NCBI GenBank assembly: GCA_002344965.1
Contig: DDUU01000010.1
Span: 5,799-69,798 of the forward strand
From: Candidatus Tepidiaquacellales bacterium UBA2330
GTDB taxonomy: Bacteria > Bacteroidota > Ignavibacteria > Tepidaquicellales > Tepidaquicellaceae
Length of the DNA stretch: 64,000 nt
Direction: 5' to 3'
The translations under genes were made by a program, and so were the position numbers. Of the stretch, positions 14,869 to 23,931 are shown piece by piece. Numbering within the stretch: the first letter of the stretch is position 1; the number at the start of each line of letters is the position of its first letter. A model generated the notes under the pieces. That model was not told where the DNA came from and made no database searches. It was given only the letters and a program-made list of their open reading frames with translations.

Positions 14869-16251
14869 ATGAAAAAACAGCAGTATGAAAGACCTGTTTT
14901 ACAGTTACTGAATTCAGGCACTATGAACAAATACGGGACAAAGACTGAGTATGCGCCTTTTACGCATATTGACGGCGCAAGCATTCAAGATCTTACGGAT
15001 AAATTCGGTTCCCCCCTTTTTGTAGTTTCCGAAAAAAAAATCAGATCAAATTTTAAGGATGCAAACCGTTCATTTAAAACACGGTATCCGAAAGTACAGT
15101 TTGCCTGGTCATACAAAACAAATTATCTGAATGCGGTATGCAATGTATTTCATCAGGAAGGCTCATGGGCGGAAGTAGTTTCCGGATTTGAATACAGTAA
15201 AGCGCTTAATAACGGCGTACCCGGAAGTAAGATTATTTTCAACGGACCGGATAAAACTGATGAAGATCTTCGCACTGCAATTATGAATAATTCTCCGATT
15301 CATATTGATCATCTGGACGAACTGTACATGCTGCAGGAAATTTCCGAAGAGACCGGCATAAGACCAAAAGTCGCTATCAGAGTGAATATGGATACCGGCA
15401 TTTATCCGATGTGGGACAGATTCGGATTTAATTATGAAAACGGTCAGGCATGGGATGCAATTAATAAAATCATGCTGAATGATAAACTTGATCTGGTCGG
15501 ATTGCACTGCCATATCGGCACTTTTATGCTTGCTCCGAATGCATATTCAATTGCTGCAGCAAAACTTTCTGATCTTGCTTTAAACATAAAGTATAAATAC
15601 AAAAGGAATATTCAGTATATCGATATGGGCGGCGGTTTCCCGTCGAAGAATACTCTGAAAGGTTCTTACCTTCTTGGCATAGACACTGTCCCGACTATAG
15701 ATCAGTTTGCTGAGGCAATTTGCTCATCAATTCTAAACGCAGGATTTCTGGAGGAAGAGCTTCCGCTGCTTATTCTAGAAACAGGAAGAGCGCTGATTGA
15801 TGACGCCGGATATCTTATAGGAAGCGTGATCTCAAACAAAAGATTATCAGACGGAAGAAGAGCTGTCATTATGGACTTCGGTGTGAATATAATGTTTACC
15901 TCATTTTGGTATGATCATAAGATCACGCCGGCTCAGGAGTTCAGTGATTTTACTGAAGACATGGTGCTTTACGGACCGCTTTGTATGAATATAGATGTAA
16001 TCAGAGAGCATGTAACTCTGCCGCTGCTTAAAAGAAATGATAAAGTCGTTGTCCATACTGTCGGCGCATATAATATGACACAATGGATGCAGTTCATTTC
16101 ATTAAGACCGGCTGTTGTCATGATTGATAAGAAAGGTGTACCTCATGAAATCAGAAAACGCGAATCAATAAATTCAATTGAATCTGAAGAAATAGTACCT
16201 GAATATTTAAAGACATTCAGTTTAAACGGAATTGAAAAAAGAACAGGCTAA
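14869..16251 (+). CDS. Fold-III PLP decarboxylase (LysA/ornithine-decarboxylase-like) with leader-like N-terminus
   Basis: A 460-residue enzyme. PLP Lys is in FAWSYKTNYL, HCHIGT matches the HxGS motif, GGGFPS is the phosphate-binding glycine loop, ETGRALI is the EPGR-type motif, and YGPLCMNIDVI holds the catalytic Cys and Asp. So it should decarboxylate (or racemise) a basic amino acid. It carries an extra N-terminus, KKQQYERPVLQLLNSGTMNK, with Y-x-x-P-x-L, the pattern that PqqD-like B1 proteins recognise in lasso-peptide leaders; this precedes the normal barrel by about 35 residues. It starts directly after the ATP-grasp stop and overlaps the transporter gene by 20 bp. Confidence 0.85.
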   Translation: MKKQQYERPVLQLLNSGTMNKYGTKTEYAPFTHIDGASIQDLTDKFGSPLFVVSEKKIRSNFKDANRSFKTRYPKVQFAWSYKTNYLNAVCNVFHQEGSWAEVVSGFEYSKALNNGVPGSKIIFNGPDKTDEDLRTAIMNNSPIHIDHLDELYMLQEISEETGIRPKVAIRVNMDTGIYPMWDRFGFNYENGQAWDAINKIMLNDKLDLVGLHCHIGTFMLAPNAYSIAAAKLSDLALNIKYKYKRNIQYIDMGGGFPSKNTLKGSYLLGIDTVPTIDQFAEAICSSILNAGFLEEELPLLILETGRALIDDAGYLIGSVISNKRLSDGRRAVIMDFGVNIMFTSFWYDHKITPAQEFSDFTEDMVLYGPLCMNIDVIREHVTLPLLKRNDKVVVHTVGAYNMTQWMQFISLRPAVVMIDKKGVPHEIRKRESINSIESEEIVPEYLKTFSLNGIEKRTG

Positions 16252-18433
16252 GGAATATTTATATTTCTATTTTGAAGGCATAATTAACAGTTACTCACGT
16301 GTTTTCTTTTCTAAAAGTAAAATCTTTGCTTTCATTATTATTGTTGCAACGTTTATCAATCCCGCATCGGGTCTAAGCGGGCTGATAAGTCTTGCCGCTA
16401 CGCTTTTATTTGCTGTATGGTTTGGTTATGACAAAATTTTTATAAGGGACGGTTATTACGGATTCAATTCGCTTCTGACAGGTTTAGCGCTTGGCGTTTA
16501 CTATGAATTCTCTCCGGCATTCATTTTTGTTCTTTTGTTTGCATCAATGCTGACTCTATTGATAACAGTCTGGCTTGCCGTATTCCTCGGTTACTATAAC
16601 ATCCCTTTTCTTACAATGCCGTTTCTTCTCAGCACATGGATTTCAATTCTTAGTATCAGAACATTTAAGGCAATTGAATTAAGCGAACGCGGAATTTATG
16701 TCTTCAATGAAGTTCAGAATTTCGGCGGAGTTTATCTTTTGAAATTCTATGATCAGATCATTAGTCTGAATATTCCGTTTGTCATCGACGCATATCTCAA
16801 ATCACTCGGGGCTATTTTTTTTCAGTATAATATTTTTGCAGGTTTTATAATTGCAGCAGGAATTCTTTATTATTCCAGGATTGCATTTTCTCTTTCACTT
16901 GTCGGATTTTTCTCCGGTTACTTTTTTTATTTTTTTCAGAAAGCTGAATTCTCGGATGTGTATTACAGCTATATCGGATTTAATTTCATCCTGACCGCTG
17001 TTGCGCTCGGAGGATTTTTCTTTGTTCCGTCCGGAAAAACTTTTTTACTTGTTATAATTGCAAGCCCCCTCGTTGCCGTTATACTCAGCGCATTCAGCTA
17101 TATATTCAATATTATACAGCTTCCGATTTATTCTCTTCCTTTTTCTCTTATTGTAATTCTCTTTATTTTTGCCATGAGCAGCAGGTTAACTCCCAAAGGA
17201 ATTAACTATGTTACAAATCAGCAGAACTCCCCAGAGAATAATTTATACAAATATGCAAACAGGATTGAGAGATTTCAAAGGGATACTTATTATCATTTCC
17301 AGCTTCCGTTTTACGGAAAATGGTTTGTATCGCAGGGCATTAACGGAAAGATCACTCACATGGAAGACTGGAAATATGCATGGGATTTTGTAGTGAAAGA
17401 TGAATCCGGCAGGACTTTTAACAATACGGGAACATCGCTGAATGATTTTTACTGTTTCAATCTTCCCGTATTAGCATCTGCTGCAGGTTATGTTTCGGAA
17501 GTCGTAAATGATGTTGAAGATAATGAGATTGGCGGAGTTAATATTTCTGAGAACTGGGGAAATACTGTTGTAATTAAACACGATAATTTCCTTTACAGTA
17601 AAGTTTCACATCTCAGGAAAAACAGTATCAGATTAAAGAAAGGTGATTATGTGAAAAAAGGTGACATTCTGGGACACTGCGGAAATTCAGGCAGATCTCC
17701 GGAGCCGCATCTGCATTTTCAAATTCAGTCCAGTGATCTTATTGACGGTAAGACAATTAAATATCCTTTCTGTTATTACCTTTTGGAAAAAGACAATGAA
17801 AATCTTTTCAGGTCTTTCGATTACCCGGAAGAGGGTGAAACGGTTATGAAAGTTCAAAGCACAAATCTTATAAGGGAATCTTTCAGATTTTCTCCCGGCA
17901 CAGTTATGAATTTTGAATCTGAAAATGAAAAAGGAGAAAAGCAAAAAGTAAAATGGGAAGTATTCGTAGATGCTTATAACTATCCTTATATTTACTGTTA
18001 CAATTCAAAATCATTCGCATATTTTATAAACAATGAAACGCTTCATTACTTTACTGACTTTACAGGAGACAGAAAATCACTATTGTATTATTTTTATTTG
18101 GCAGCGAATAAAATACTTCTCGGATATTATGATAATATGGAAATCAAAGACAAACTTCCTCTTTCAGGCATTTATTCCGGTCCGTTAAAAATACTGCAGG
18201 ATTTTATAGCTCCGTTTTATATTTTTCTGAAAGCGGATTATTCTTTTTCATTTAAATATATTGATAATGAATTAAACCCTTCTGAGATCGTAATTTCCTC
18301 ACAGGCAGTTACCGGATTCGGTAAAACCATAAACAGAAAATTAGACTTTGAATTAACTTTAATTAATAACAATTTAAAAAAAATATTAATATCAGACGGC
18401 AAAAAAAACATATCGGCGGAATACATTTCCTGA
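16232..18433 (+). CDS. Urea-transporter-like channel fused to an M23 (LytM) peptidase
   Basis: A 733-residue fusion. Residues about 20-330 form some ten membrane helices with urea-transporter marks: GYYGFNSLLTGLALG, and IPFLTMPF, which matches the LPxxTxPF signature. Residues about 350-530 are an M23 metallopeptidase with the first zinc ligands in THMEDWKYAWDF and the HxH motif in EPHLHFQIQ, so it looks active. The last 200 residues are of unknown type. The peptidase would face the periplasm. Start TTG at 16232, inside the decarboxylase gene. The channel may export or import a small polar product made by the two upstream enzymes. Confidence 0.82.
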   Translation: MKKEQAKEYLYFYFEGIINSYSRVFFSKSKIFAFIIIVATFINPASGLSGLISLAATLLFAVWFGYDKIFIRDGYYGFNSLLTGLALGVYYEFSPAFIFVLLFASMLTLLITVWLAVFLGYYNIPFLTMPFLLSTWISILSIRTFKAIELSERGIYVFNEVQNFGGVYLLKFYDQIISLNIPFVIDAYLKSLGAIFFQYNIFAGFIIAAGILYYSRIAFSLSLVGFFSGYFFYFFQKAEFSDVYYSYIGFNFILTAVALGGFFFVPSGKTFLLVIIASPLVAVILSAFSYIFNIIQLPIYSLPFSLIVILFIFAMSSRLTPKGINYVTNQQNSPENNLYKYANRIERFQRDTYYHFQLPFYGKWFVSQGINGKITHMEDWKYAWDFVVKDESGRTFNNTGTSLNDFYCFNLPVLASAAGYVSEVVNDVEDNEIGGVNISENWGNTVVIKHDNFLYSKVSHLRKNSIRLKKGDYVKKGDILGHCGNSGRSPEPHLHFQIQSSDLIDGKTIKYPFCYYLLEKDNENLFRSFDYPEEGETVMKVQSTNLIRESFRFSPGTVMNFESENEKGEKQKVKWEVFVDAYNYPYIYCYNSKSFAYFINNETLHYFTDFTGDRKSLLYYFYLAANKILLGYYDNMEIKDKLPLSGIYSGPLKILQDFIAPFYIFLKADYSFSFKYIDNELNPSEIVISSQAVTGFGKTINRKLDFELTLINNNLKKILISDGKKNISAEYIS

Positions 18434-18441
18434 TCATTATT

Positions 18442-19809
18442 TTGTTTATGATTTCCTTTTCTGAAGTCAGATCTCAGAGCGATTCAGCTTTGAATAACGC
18501 TGAAAAGATTTCTTATGATCTTTTCAGCAAAGGAAAATGGAACGAGCTTATCTCGTTTTCAGAAAACGCATTAAAGAAAAATATTGATTTTATTTTTCTG
18601 GGAGTCAGACTTGGTATCGCATATTATGAAACGGAGAAATACTTTGATGCAATTGTCCATTTAAAAAAAGCTTTTGACCTCGGATATGAAACTCCTTCTG
18701 CAATTGAATATCTGTATTACTCATATCTTCAGGCTGGCAGACAGGAAGATGCTGATTTTTATTTTTACCGGCTTCCTAAAAATAAAAGAGACAGAATAAA
18801 GCCGCAGGATAATTCATTTATGAATAAATTTTATGCAGACGGAGGGTTCGGATTCAGCAATGATAAAAGTAAAAATGAAAACACTGATATTGACGGGAGC
18901 GATAATATATACGGAGAGCAGCTTATTAACAAAAACTATTTTTTTATCAGCCTGGGTTTTAAGCAGCTTCCTCTGAGATGGCTGAATTTAACATATAACT
19001 ATAATTATCTGGATCTGAAAAAAGCAAAGGTAATAAAATATAATGATGTCAGTATCACTGATGACTACAAGCAGCAGCAGCAGCAGTTCTATCTTAAATT
19101 TGATATCAGAGCGGGAGACGGTTTTGTTATAAGTCCATCAGGTCATTATGTCTTTGTAAAGGATAAAACCATTTATGCGGATTATGACAGCGCGACTTTC
19201 AGCTATAATGCGCAGACTATGAGTTATGATTCATTGAAATATTATTACAGCATACTTCAAAGAGAAAATATTCAGGATGATTACGTAATTTCCCTCTCGC
19301 TGTCCAAACAGTTTTATATTTACAAAACAGCTCTGCACGGCAGTTACTCGTTTCTTAACGGAAGCAATCAGACTCAGCTCGGAGCAAATATGACTTTTTA
19401 TCCGAAAAAGAAAAATACTCTTTATACATTTTCAGATATAACTCTTCACAGTCAGAATGATGTAACGAATTTAATTTTCTTTCAGTCAGCAGGCGGCAAA
19501 CTTTATAAAGATCTGTGGGGTGAAGTCTTTGCGGCTTTCGGCAGAATGAATAATTACAATGAGCAGAACGGTGCGCTTGTATTTAATAATCCGGATGTGA
19601 CCGTTTTTAAATTCGGCGCAGAGTTTAATTATTATTTCAGTAAAAATATTTCAGCATCGCTTGTGTACGTTAATCAGCAGAGAGAAAAAAAGTATCTGAC
19701 ATATTCGTTATCAGGATTCAGTAACAATCTTCCTGTTACTTATCCTGAATTAGTTGATCTTAAATATTCAGTTAATACAATCCTCGGAGGTTTTAAAATT
19801 TATTTTTAA
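18442..19809 (+). CDS. TPR and outer-membrane beta-barrel-like protein
   Basis: From TTG at 18442 the protein has 455 residues. Residues 20-110 are TPR-like (WNELISFSENALKK, YETEKYFDAIVHLKKAFDLG). From about 130 onward, alternating aromatic/polar strands ending in a terminal Phe (GGFKIYF) indicate a beta-barrel. The start is doubtful: a TTG start leaves a signal peptide without a basic n-region, while the same frame is open upstream to 18370 and encodes RRQKKHIGGIHFLIIILFMI, an ideal signal sequence. No ATG, GTG or TTG is available there, so an ATT (18385), ATC or CTG start inside the upstream gene seems likely. Confidence 0.72.
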   Translation: MFMISFSEVRSQSDSALNNAEKISYDLFSKGKWNELISFSENALKKNIDFIFLGVRLGIAYYETEKYFDAIVHLKKAFDLGYETPSAIEYLYYSYLQAGRQEDADFYFYRLPKNKRDRIKPQDNSFMNKFYADGGFGFSNDKSKNENTDIDGSDNIYGEQLINKNYFFISLGFKQLPLRWLNLTYNYNYLDLKKAKVIKYNDVSITDDYKQQQQQFYLKFDIRAGDGFVISPSGHYVFVKDKTIYADYDSATFSYNAQTMSYDSLKYYYSILQRENIQDDYVISLSLSKQFYIYKTALHGSYSFLNGSNQTQLGANMTFYPKKKNTLYTFSDITLHSQNDVTNLIFFQSAGGKLYKDLWGEVFAAFGRMNNYNEQNGALVFNNPDVTVFKFGAEFNYYFSKNISASLVYVNQQREKKYLTYSLSGFSNNLPVTYPELVDLKYSVNTILGGFKIYF

Positions 19810-19825
19810 TAATAATCATAATAAC

Positions 19826-20458
19826 ATGAAGACATTTAAAATGTATTATAAATTATTTTTTTTCCTTTTCACAGCGTTTCTTATTAATGTAAATACGTCA
19901 TTATCACAAAATGATCCCGTTACGGAAGCATTCTCTAAAAGCCTGAAAAACGAAGCGATTCCGGATTATACTCAGGCGATAAAAGATATCCGGGAAGTTT
20001 ATCTTGCTGATTCCTATGAAATGAATCTCAGACTCGGTTGGCTTTATTATAAAAGTGAAAACTATAACGAATCTATGAATTATTACCAGAAGGCAATTGA
20101 TCTAATGCCTTATTCCATTGAAGCAAAACTTGGATATAACCTTCCTGCATCGGCTGCTAATCTCTGGGATAAAGTAATTGAAAATTATGATAAGATACTT
20201 CTGCAGGATCCGCAGAATACTTTTGTAAATTATCAGCTTGGAAATATTTATTACTACAGACAGGAATATTCCAAAGCCAGTTCGCTTTTTGAAAAAGTAG
20301 TGAATTTGTATCCGTTCGGATATGATGCACTGTTAATGTATGCTTGGACAAACTATCAGCTCGGACTTTACAGGGAAGCAAAAATTTTATTTAATAAAGT
20401 TCTTATGCAGAGTCCCGGTGACGCTTCTGCGCTTGAAGGACTCGGACTCATTAAATAG
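19826..20458 (+). CDS. Secreted TPR protein
   Basis: The ATG at 19826 is chosen because it begins a signal peptide (MKTFKMYYKLFFFLFTAFLI, cleavage near SLSQ). The 210-residue product has about four TPR units, for example LGWLYYKSENYNESMNYYQK, then LGNIYYYRQEYSKASSLFEK and YAWTNYQLGLYREAKILFNK. It is the last gene of the operon, 16 bp after the barrel protein, and probably a periplasmic partner of it. It converges on the next gene with no room for a separate terminator. Confidence 0.8.
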   Translation: MKTFKMYYKLFFFLFTAFLINVNTSLSQNDPVTEAFSKSLKNEAIPDYTQAIKDIREVYLADSYEMNLRLGWLYYKSENYNESMNYYQKAIDLMPYSIEAKLGYNLPASAANLWDKVIENYDKILLQDPQNTFVNYQLGNIYYYRQEYSKASSLFEKVVNLYPFGYDALLMYAWTNYQLGLYREAKILFNKVLMQSPGDASALEGLGLIK

Positions 20459-20471
20459 GAACTGATAAAAT

Positions 20472-22652
20472 TCATTTTAGAAGTATTAAACGATTTATCA
20501 TTGCAGTATTTTCGAATTCCATTCTGCAAAAATAAAGACCTCCGGGCAGATCGCTGCCGTTAAACTCAATATGATATTTTCCTTCTTTCCTAATATCATT
20601 TAAAAGAATTGCGACTTCTTTACCCAGAATGTTATAAACTTTTATATTTACAAATCCGCGCCGGGGAATTGAAAAACTGATCTGCGTGACCGGATTAAAA
20701 GGATTAGGATAATTTGTGAGTGATGAGATACTTTTTACACTTTTTTTATTTTTAAAAATCTCTGCAGATTGAAGGATAATGTCTTTCTCTGAATATAAGA
20801 TACTTCCGTTTTCTCCAAATGCATAAATACCCGCACCGTCATAATTTAAAGATAGTATATTATTGTTTGTAATTAAGTTTATTTTTTGCCAGCTGACTCC
20901 TGCATCTTCTGAAAAAATCATGGTTCCTTTATTTCCGGCTGATATGACATTCAGATCATCAGTGAATAAAACTGAATTAAGATTTTTAAATTGAATGGGG
21001 CTGATGTAATGCCAGCTTTTCCCGCCGTCTGAGGTTCTGAATATCACTCCGTTTTCTCCGGTGATAATTCCCGTTCCGCTCCGGTTAAAAATTACTGCGT
21101 GAAGATCATAAGGCGTCAGATTTTTTATATTCCAGCTTACTCCGCCGTCATAAGTTGTTGCTGTACTTCCGTTGCCGCCAACGGCAAATCCGGTCATATA
21201 ATCCTTAAAGTATATATCCCGAAACATTCCTTCACCCGGATTTTGGAAAATAATTTTCCAGCTTAATCCTCTGTCAGTTGTTTTATATATGATCCCTTTC
21301 CCGGAATTCTCAATTCCGCCGGCTAAGAATCCGCTGTATTTATCTTTGAAAAAAATTTTATTAACTGCTATACACTTTACTGGCGGAGAAATTTCCATCC
21401 AGAAATCACCGCCGTCTGTTGTCCGGAATAACTTTCCTTTATTACTGCATACAAATCCTGTAAGCGGATCTGAAAACGTTACGCTGTTTAAAATTATATC
21501 CTTTGATATAAAAATTTTTTCCCATTCCGGAGAGCCGGCTTTTTTTCTCATTATCAGACCGCTGTCACCGGTGCAGTAAATCACGCTTTTATCTGTTACA
21601 TAGCTGTCATTAAGATTACAATTATTTCCCGAAAGATTAACTAAATCTTTTCCGATGCCCGGCATTTTCAAAACTCTGCCTCCGTTTCCCGATAATAATA
21701 TATTATGATTATCATAGTAAAAGACATCTTTGAAAATTTCCGTTTTCAGATAACTGAATCTCTGTGAAGAGTCTGCATTCCAGCTGCTGCCTTCGTCAGT
21801 TGTCCATAGTATAGTTCCGAGGTCTGTAACTATAAATCCGCTGTCCGCATTTTCAAAATCCATTGCTCTTACAAGATCAACGCTGCCTCCGAAGAGATAG
21901 TGAAGACCGAGAGAATTTCTCTGCCAGTAATTTCCGCCGTCATTTGAGAAATAAAAATCTCCTGATGGGGAATTTCCCGCTGCATAAATTTTATTACTGT
22001 CTATATACTTGATTCCGGTAATCTGAGTCGCCGGCAGTATGCCTGCATTCAGCGCATTCCAGCTGATCCCGCCGTCTGTTGTTTTTATGATAATATTATA
22101 CCCGCCGCAAACGCCTGTCAATTCATCTATAAAGCTTATACAAAAAAGCGGTAAACCGGTTTGGGCATTTATGCTTGTCCAGTTTTTCCCGCTGTCAGCG
22201 CTCCTCATTATAAATCCGTTTAATCCGCATATAAAATAATTATTGCCCGCAATATCAATGTCATGTAAATCCGGCATAGAAAAACCTGTTACATTTTCCC
22301 AGTTGATTCCGCCGTCTTCAGTTCTCGAAAGTACACCGTTTTTACCGGCGGCGATTCCGTTAACGGTATTGAGAAATTTTATTTTGTGAATGTTATTCTC
22401 AGTTCCTGATGAAAGTTTCTCCCAGTTTTTTCCTCCGTCAGTAGTTTTTAAAATGCATCCTAAATCACCTGCGGCAAATCCGGTTTGCTCGTTTATAAAT
22501 TCTACAGAGTTTAATGTATTTCCTGCCGGAAGAGGATGTTGCCAGTGCCATTCGCTTTGGGAAAAAACTGACACTCCTGATAAAAATATAAACGTAAAAG
22601 AAAACTGCACAATTCGTACAGCAGAATACATAATTTCAATAACTCTTTTCAT
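20472..22652 (-). CDS. YCF48-like beta-propeller protein with T9SS sorting domain
   Basis: About 726 residues. The signal peptide ends near VSVFSQ. Some thirteen repeats of the YCF48/BNR type follow (GFAAGDLGCILKTTDGGKNW and variants), forming one or two propellers. The last 85 residues are a T9SS type A domain (TNYPNPFNPVTQISFSIP to a terminal Leu-Leu-Lys), so the protein is exported across the outer membrane and attached or released. The start at 22652 is preferred over the ATG three codons upstream because the Shine-Dalgarno AAAGGAG touches the earlier ATG but is 9 bp from this one. No function beyond a surface or extracellular propeller can be assigned. Confidence 0.85.
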   Translation of the reverse strand: MKRVIEIMYSAVRIVQFSFTFIFLSGVSVFSQSEWHWQHPLPAGNTLNSVEFINEQTGFAAGDLGCILKTTDGGKNWEKLSSGTENNIHKIKFLNTVNGIAAGKNGVLSRTEDGGINWENVTGFSMPDLHDIDIAGNNYFICGLNGFIMRSADSGKNWTSINAQTGLPLFCISFIDELTGVCGGYNIIIKTTDGGISWNALNAGILPATQITGIKYIDSNKIYAAGNSPSGDFYFSNDGGNYWQRNSLGLHYLFGGSVDLVRAMDFENADSGFIVTDLGTILWTTDEGSSWNADSSQRFSYLKTEIFKDVFYYDNHNILLSGNGGRVLKMPGIGKDLVNLSGNNCNLNDSYVTDKSVIYCTGDSGLIMRKKAGSPEWEKIFISKDIILNSVTFSDPLTGFVCSNKGKLFRTTDGGDFWMEISPPVKCIAVNKIFFKDKYSGFLAGGIENSGKGIIYKTTDRGLSWKIIFQNPGEGMFRDIYFKDYMTGFAVGGNGSTATTYDGGVSWNIKNLTPYDLHAVIFNRSGTGIITGENGVIFRTSDGGKSWHYISPIQFKNLNSVLFTDDLNVISAGNKGTMIFSEDAGVSWQKINLITNNNILSLNYDGAGIYAFGENGSILYSEKDIILQSAEIFKNKKSVKSISSLTNYPNPFNPVTQISFSIPRRGFVNIKVYNILGKEVAILLNDIRKEGKYHIEFNGSDLPGGLYFCRMEFENTAMINRLILLK

Positions 22653-22828
22653 AATGATCATCTCCTTTAATTAATACCGGTTCAAATTATTTAAGCTGAT
22701 GCCTAATGTCAAATGTTAATATTCTTCAGTTGTGAAAAGCGATTATCAATATTTATAATGTTTAACATTAATTTGCCGGAATTAAAACAATACCGAGTTT
22801 TTATTTATAAATTTCTATTGAGATTGAT

Positions 22829-22836
22829 TAGTTTTG
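22829..22836 (+). promoter_or_regulatory. -7 box abutting the GT9 start codon
   Basis: TAGTTTTG matches TAnnTTTG exactly and ends 3 bp before the ATG at 22840. Transcription would begin about at the start codon, predicting a leaderless or nearly leaderless mRNA. Confidence 0.4.
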
Positions 22837-22839
22837 CAA

Positions 22840-23853
22840 ATGCAGAAAAGGATTCTGATAGTCCGGACAGACAAGGTCGGAGATGTGGTAATGATAACTC
22901 CTGTGATTAGGGAGTTACGAAAGAAATTCCCGGATTCATTTATTGGTGTACTTACGAATGAAAATTCTTCTGATGTATTAACAGGAAATCCGAATCTTGA
23001 TGTGATCATAAAAGACAGTATGAGGAAAGATACTTTTACGAAAGTTGTAAAAGAGCTAAGATCATATAAATTCACTGACGGACTTCTCATTATGCCGACA
23101 GAGCGGGCGGCTTATCAGATGTTTCTGGCAGGAGTTAGAAACCGCATAGGCGTCGGAAGAAAGCTTTACGAAGTTATTACATTAATGAAAAGCGTATCGA
23201 GAAATAAATACATTCCTCTCCGTCATGAAGCTGACTACTGTATGGATCTTGCAAGAAAACTCGGCGTTGTTACGAATGATCTTACTCCTGAGATTTTCTT
23301 GAGTGATGAAGAAATTATGGAAGGATTTGAGATACTAAACAGTATCGGATGTAAAGAGGACAGTGAAAAAATTATAATTCACACCGGCTCGGGAAATTCA
23401 TCACGCAACTGGAGTGAAGAAAAGTATTCTTTACTGATAAAGGAAATAATCCGGATTAAACCATCATCACAAATTATTCTTACAGCTAAGGAAATGACTT
23501 CATCATTTCGAAATAAAATCAACGCATTGAAAAACAGTAATATTTTTTTTGCAGATCAGTCAGTCCGCAGGTTAAGAGATTTAATAAAGATCATTTCTAA
23601 CTCTGATCTCCTGATAGCTTCATCCACCGGTCCGCTTCATATTGCGTCAGCGCTGAATATAAAGACCGTCGGACTATATTGTCACAGACCGATGAATTGC
23701 GCTAAACACTGGGGTGCTTTGGGAAATATCGCTGTCAATCTGGAAGTCAGTAAGGAATTCTGTGATCTGAACTGCAGCAGCGATAAGGAAGTTTGTAATT
23801 TTGAAAACGGCATTGAGATAAGCGAAGTCATCAGAAATATCGGCTTAAAATGA
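22840..23853 (+). CDS. Glycosyltransferase family 9 (LPS heptosyltransferase-like)
   Basis: A 337-residue GT-B enzyme of family GT9. The N-terminal ILIVRTDKVGDVVMITPVIR is the GT9 start motif with its conserved Asp, and ASSTGPLHIASALNIKTVGL is the C-terminal ADP-heptose-binding motif. It transfers a heptose, or a related sugar, to the lipid A-Kdo core on the cytoplasmic face. The genes gmhA and waaA are also in this window, which supports an LPS core pathway. The ATG at 22840 is used rather than a TTG two codons upstream that lies inside the promoter box. Confidence 0.88.
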   Translation: MQKRILIVRTDKVGDVVMITPVIRELRKKFPDSFIGVLTNENSSDVLTGNPNLDVIIKDSMRKDTFTKVVKELRSYKFTDGLLIMPTERAAYQMFLAGVRNRIGVGRKLYEVITLMKSVSRNKYIPLRHEADYCMDLARKLGVVTNDLTPEIFLSDEEIMEGFEILNSIGCKEDSEKIIIHTGSGNSSRNWSEEKYSLLIKEIIRIKPSSQIILTAKEMTSSFRNKINALKNSNIFFADQSVRRLRDLIKIISNSDLLIASSTGPLHIASALNIKTVGLYCHRPMNCAKHWGALGNIAVNLEVSKEFCDLNCSSDKEVCNFENGIEISEVIRNIGLK

Positions 23854-23931
23854 CATAAAATTTTAACTTTTATTTAATATATATCATTTTAAATTGCAAA
23901 CTATTCTTAAACTTAATTAAAAAAGCGCAAA

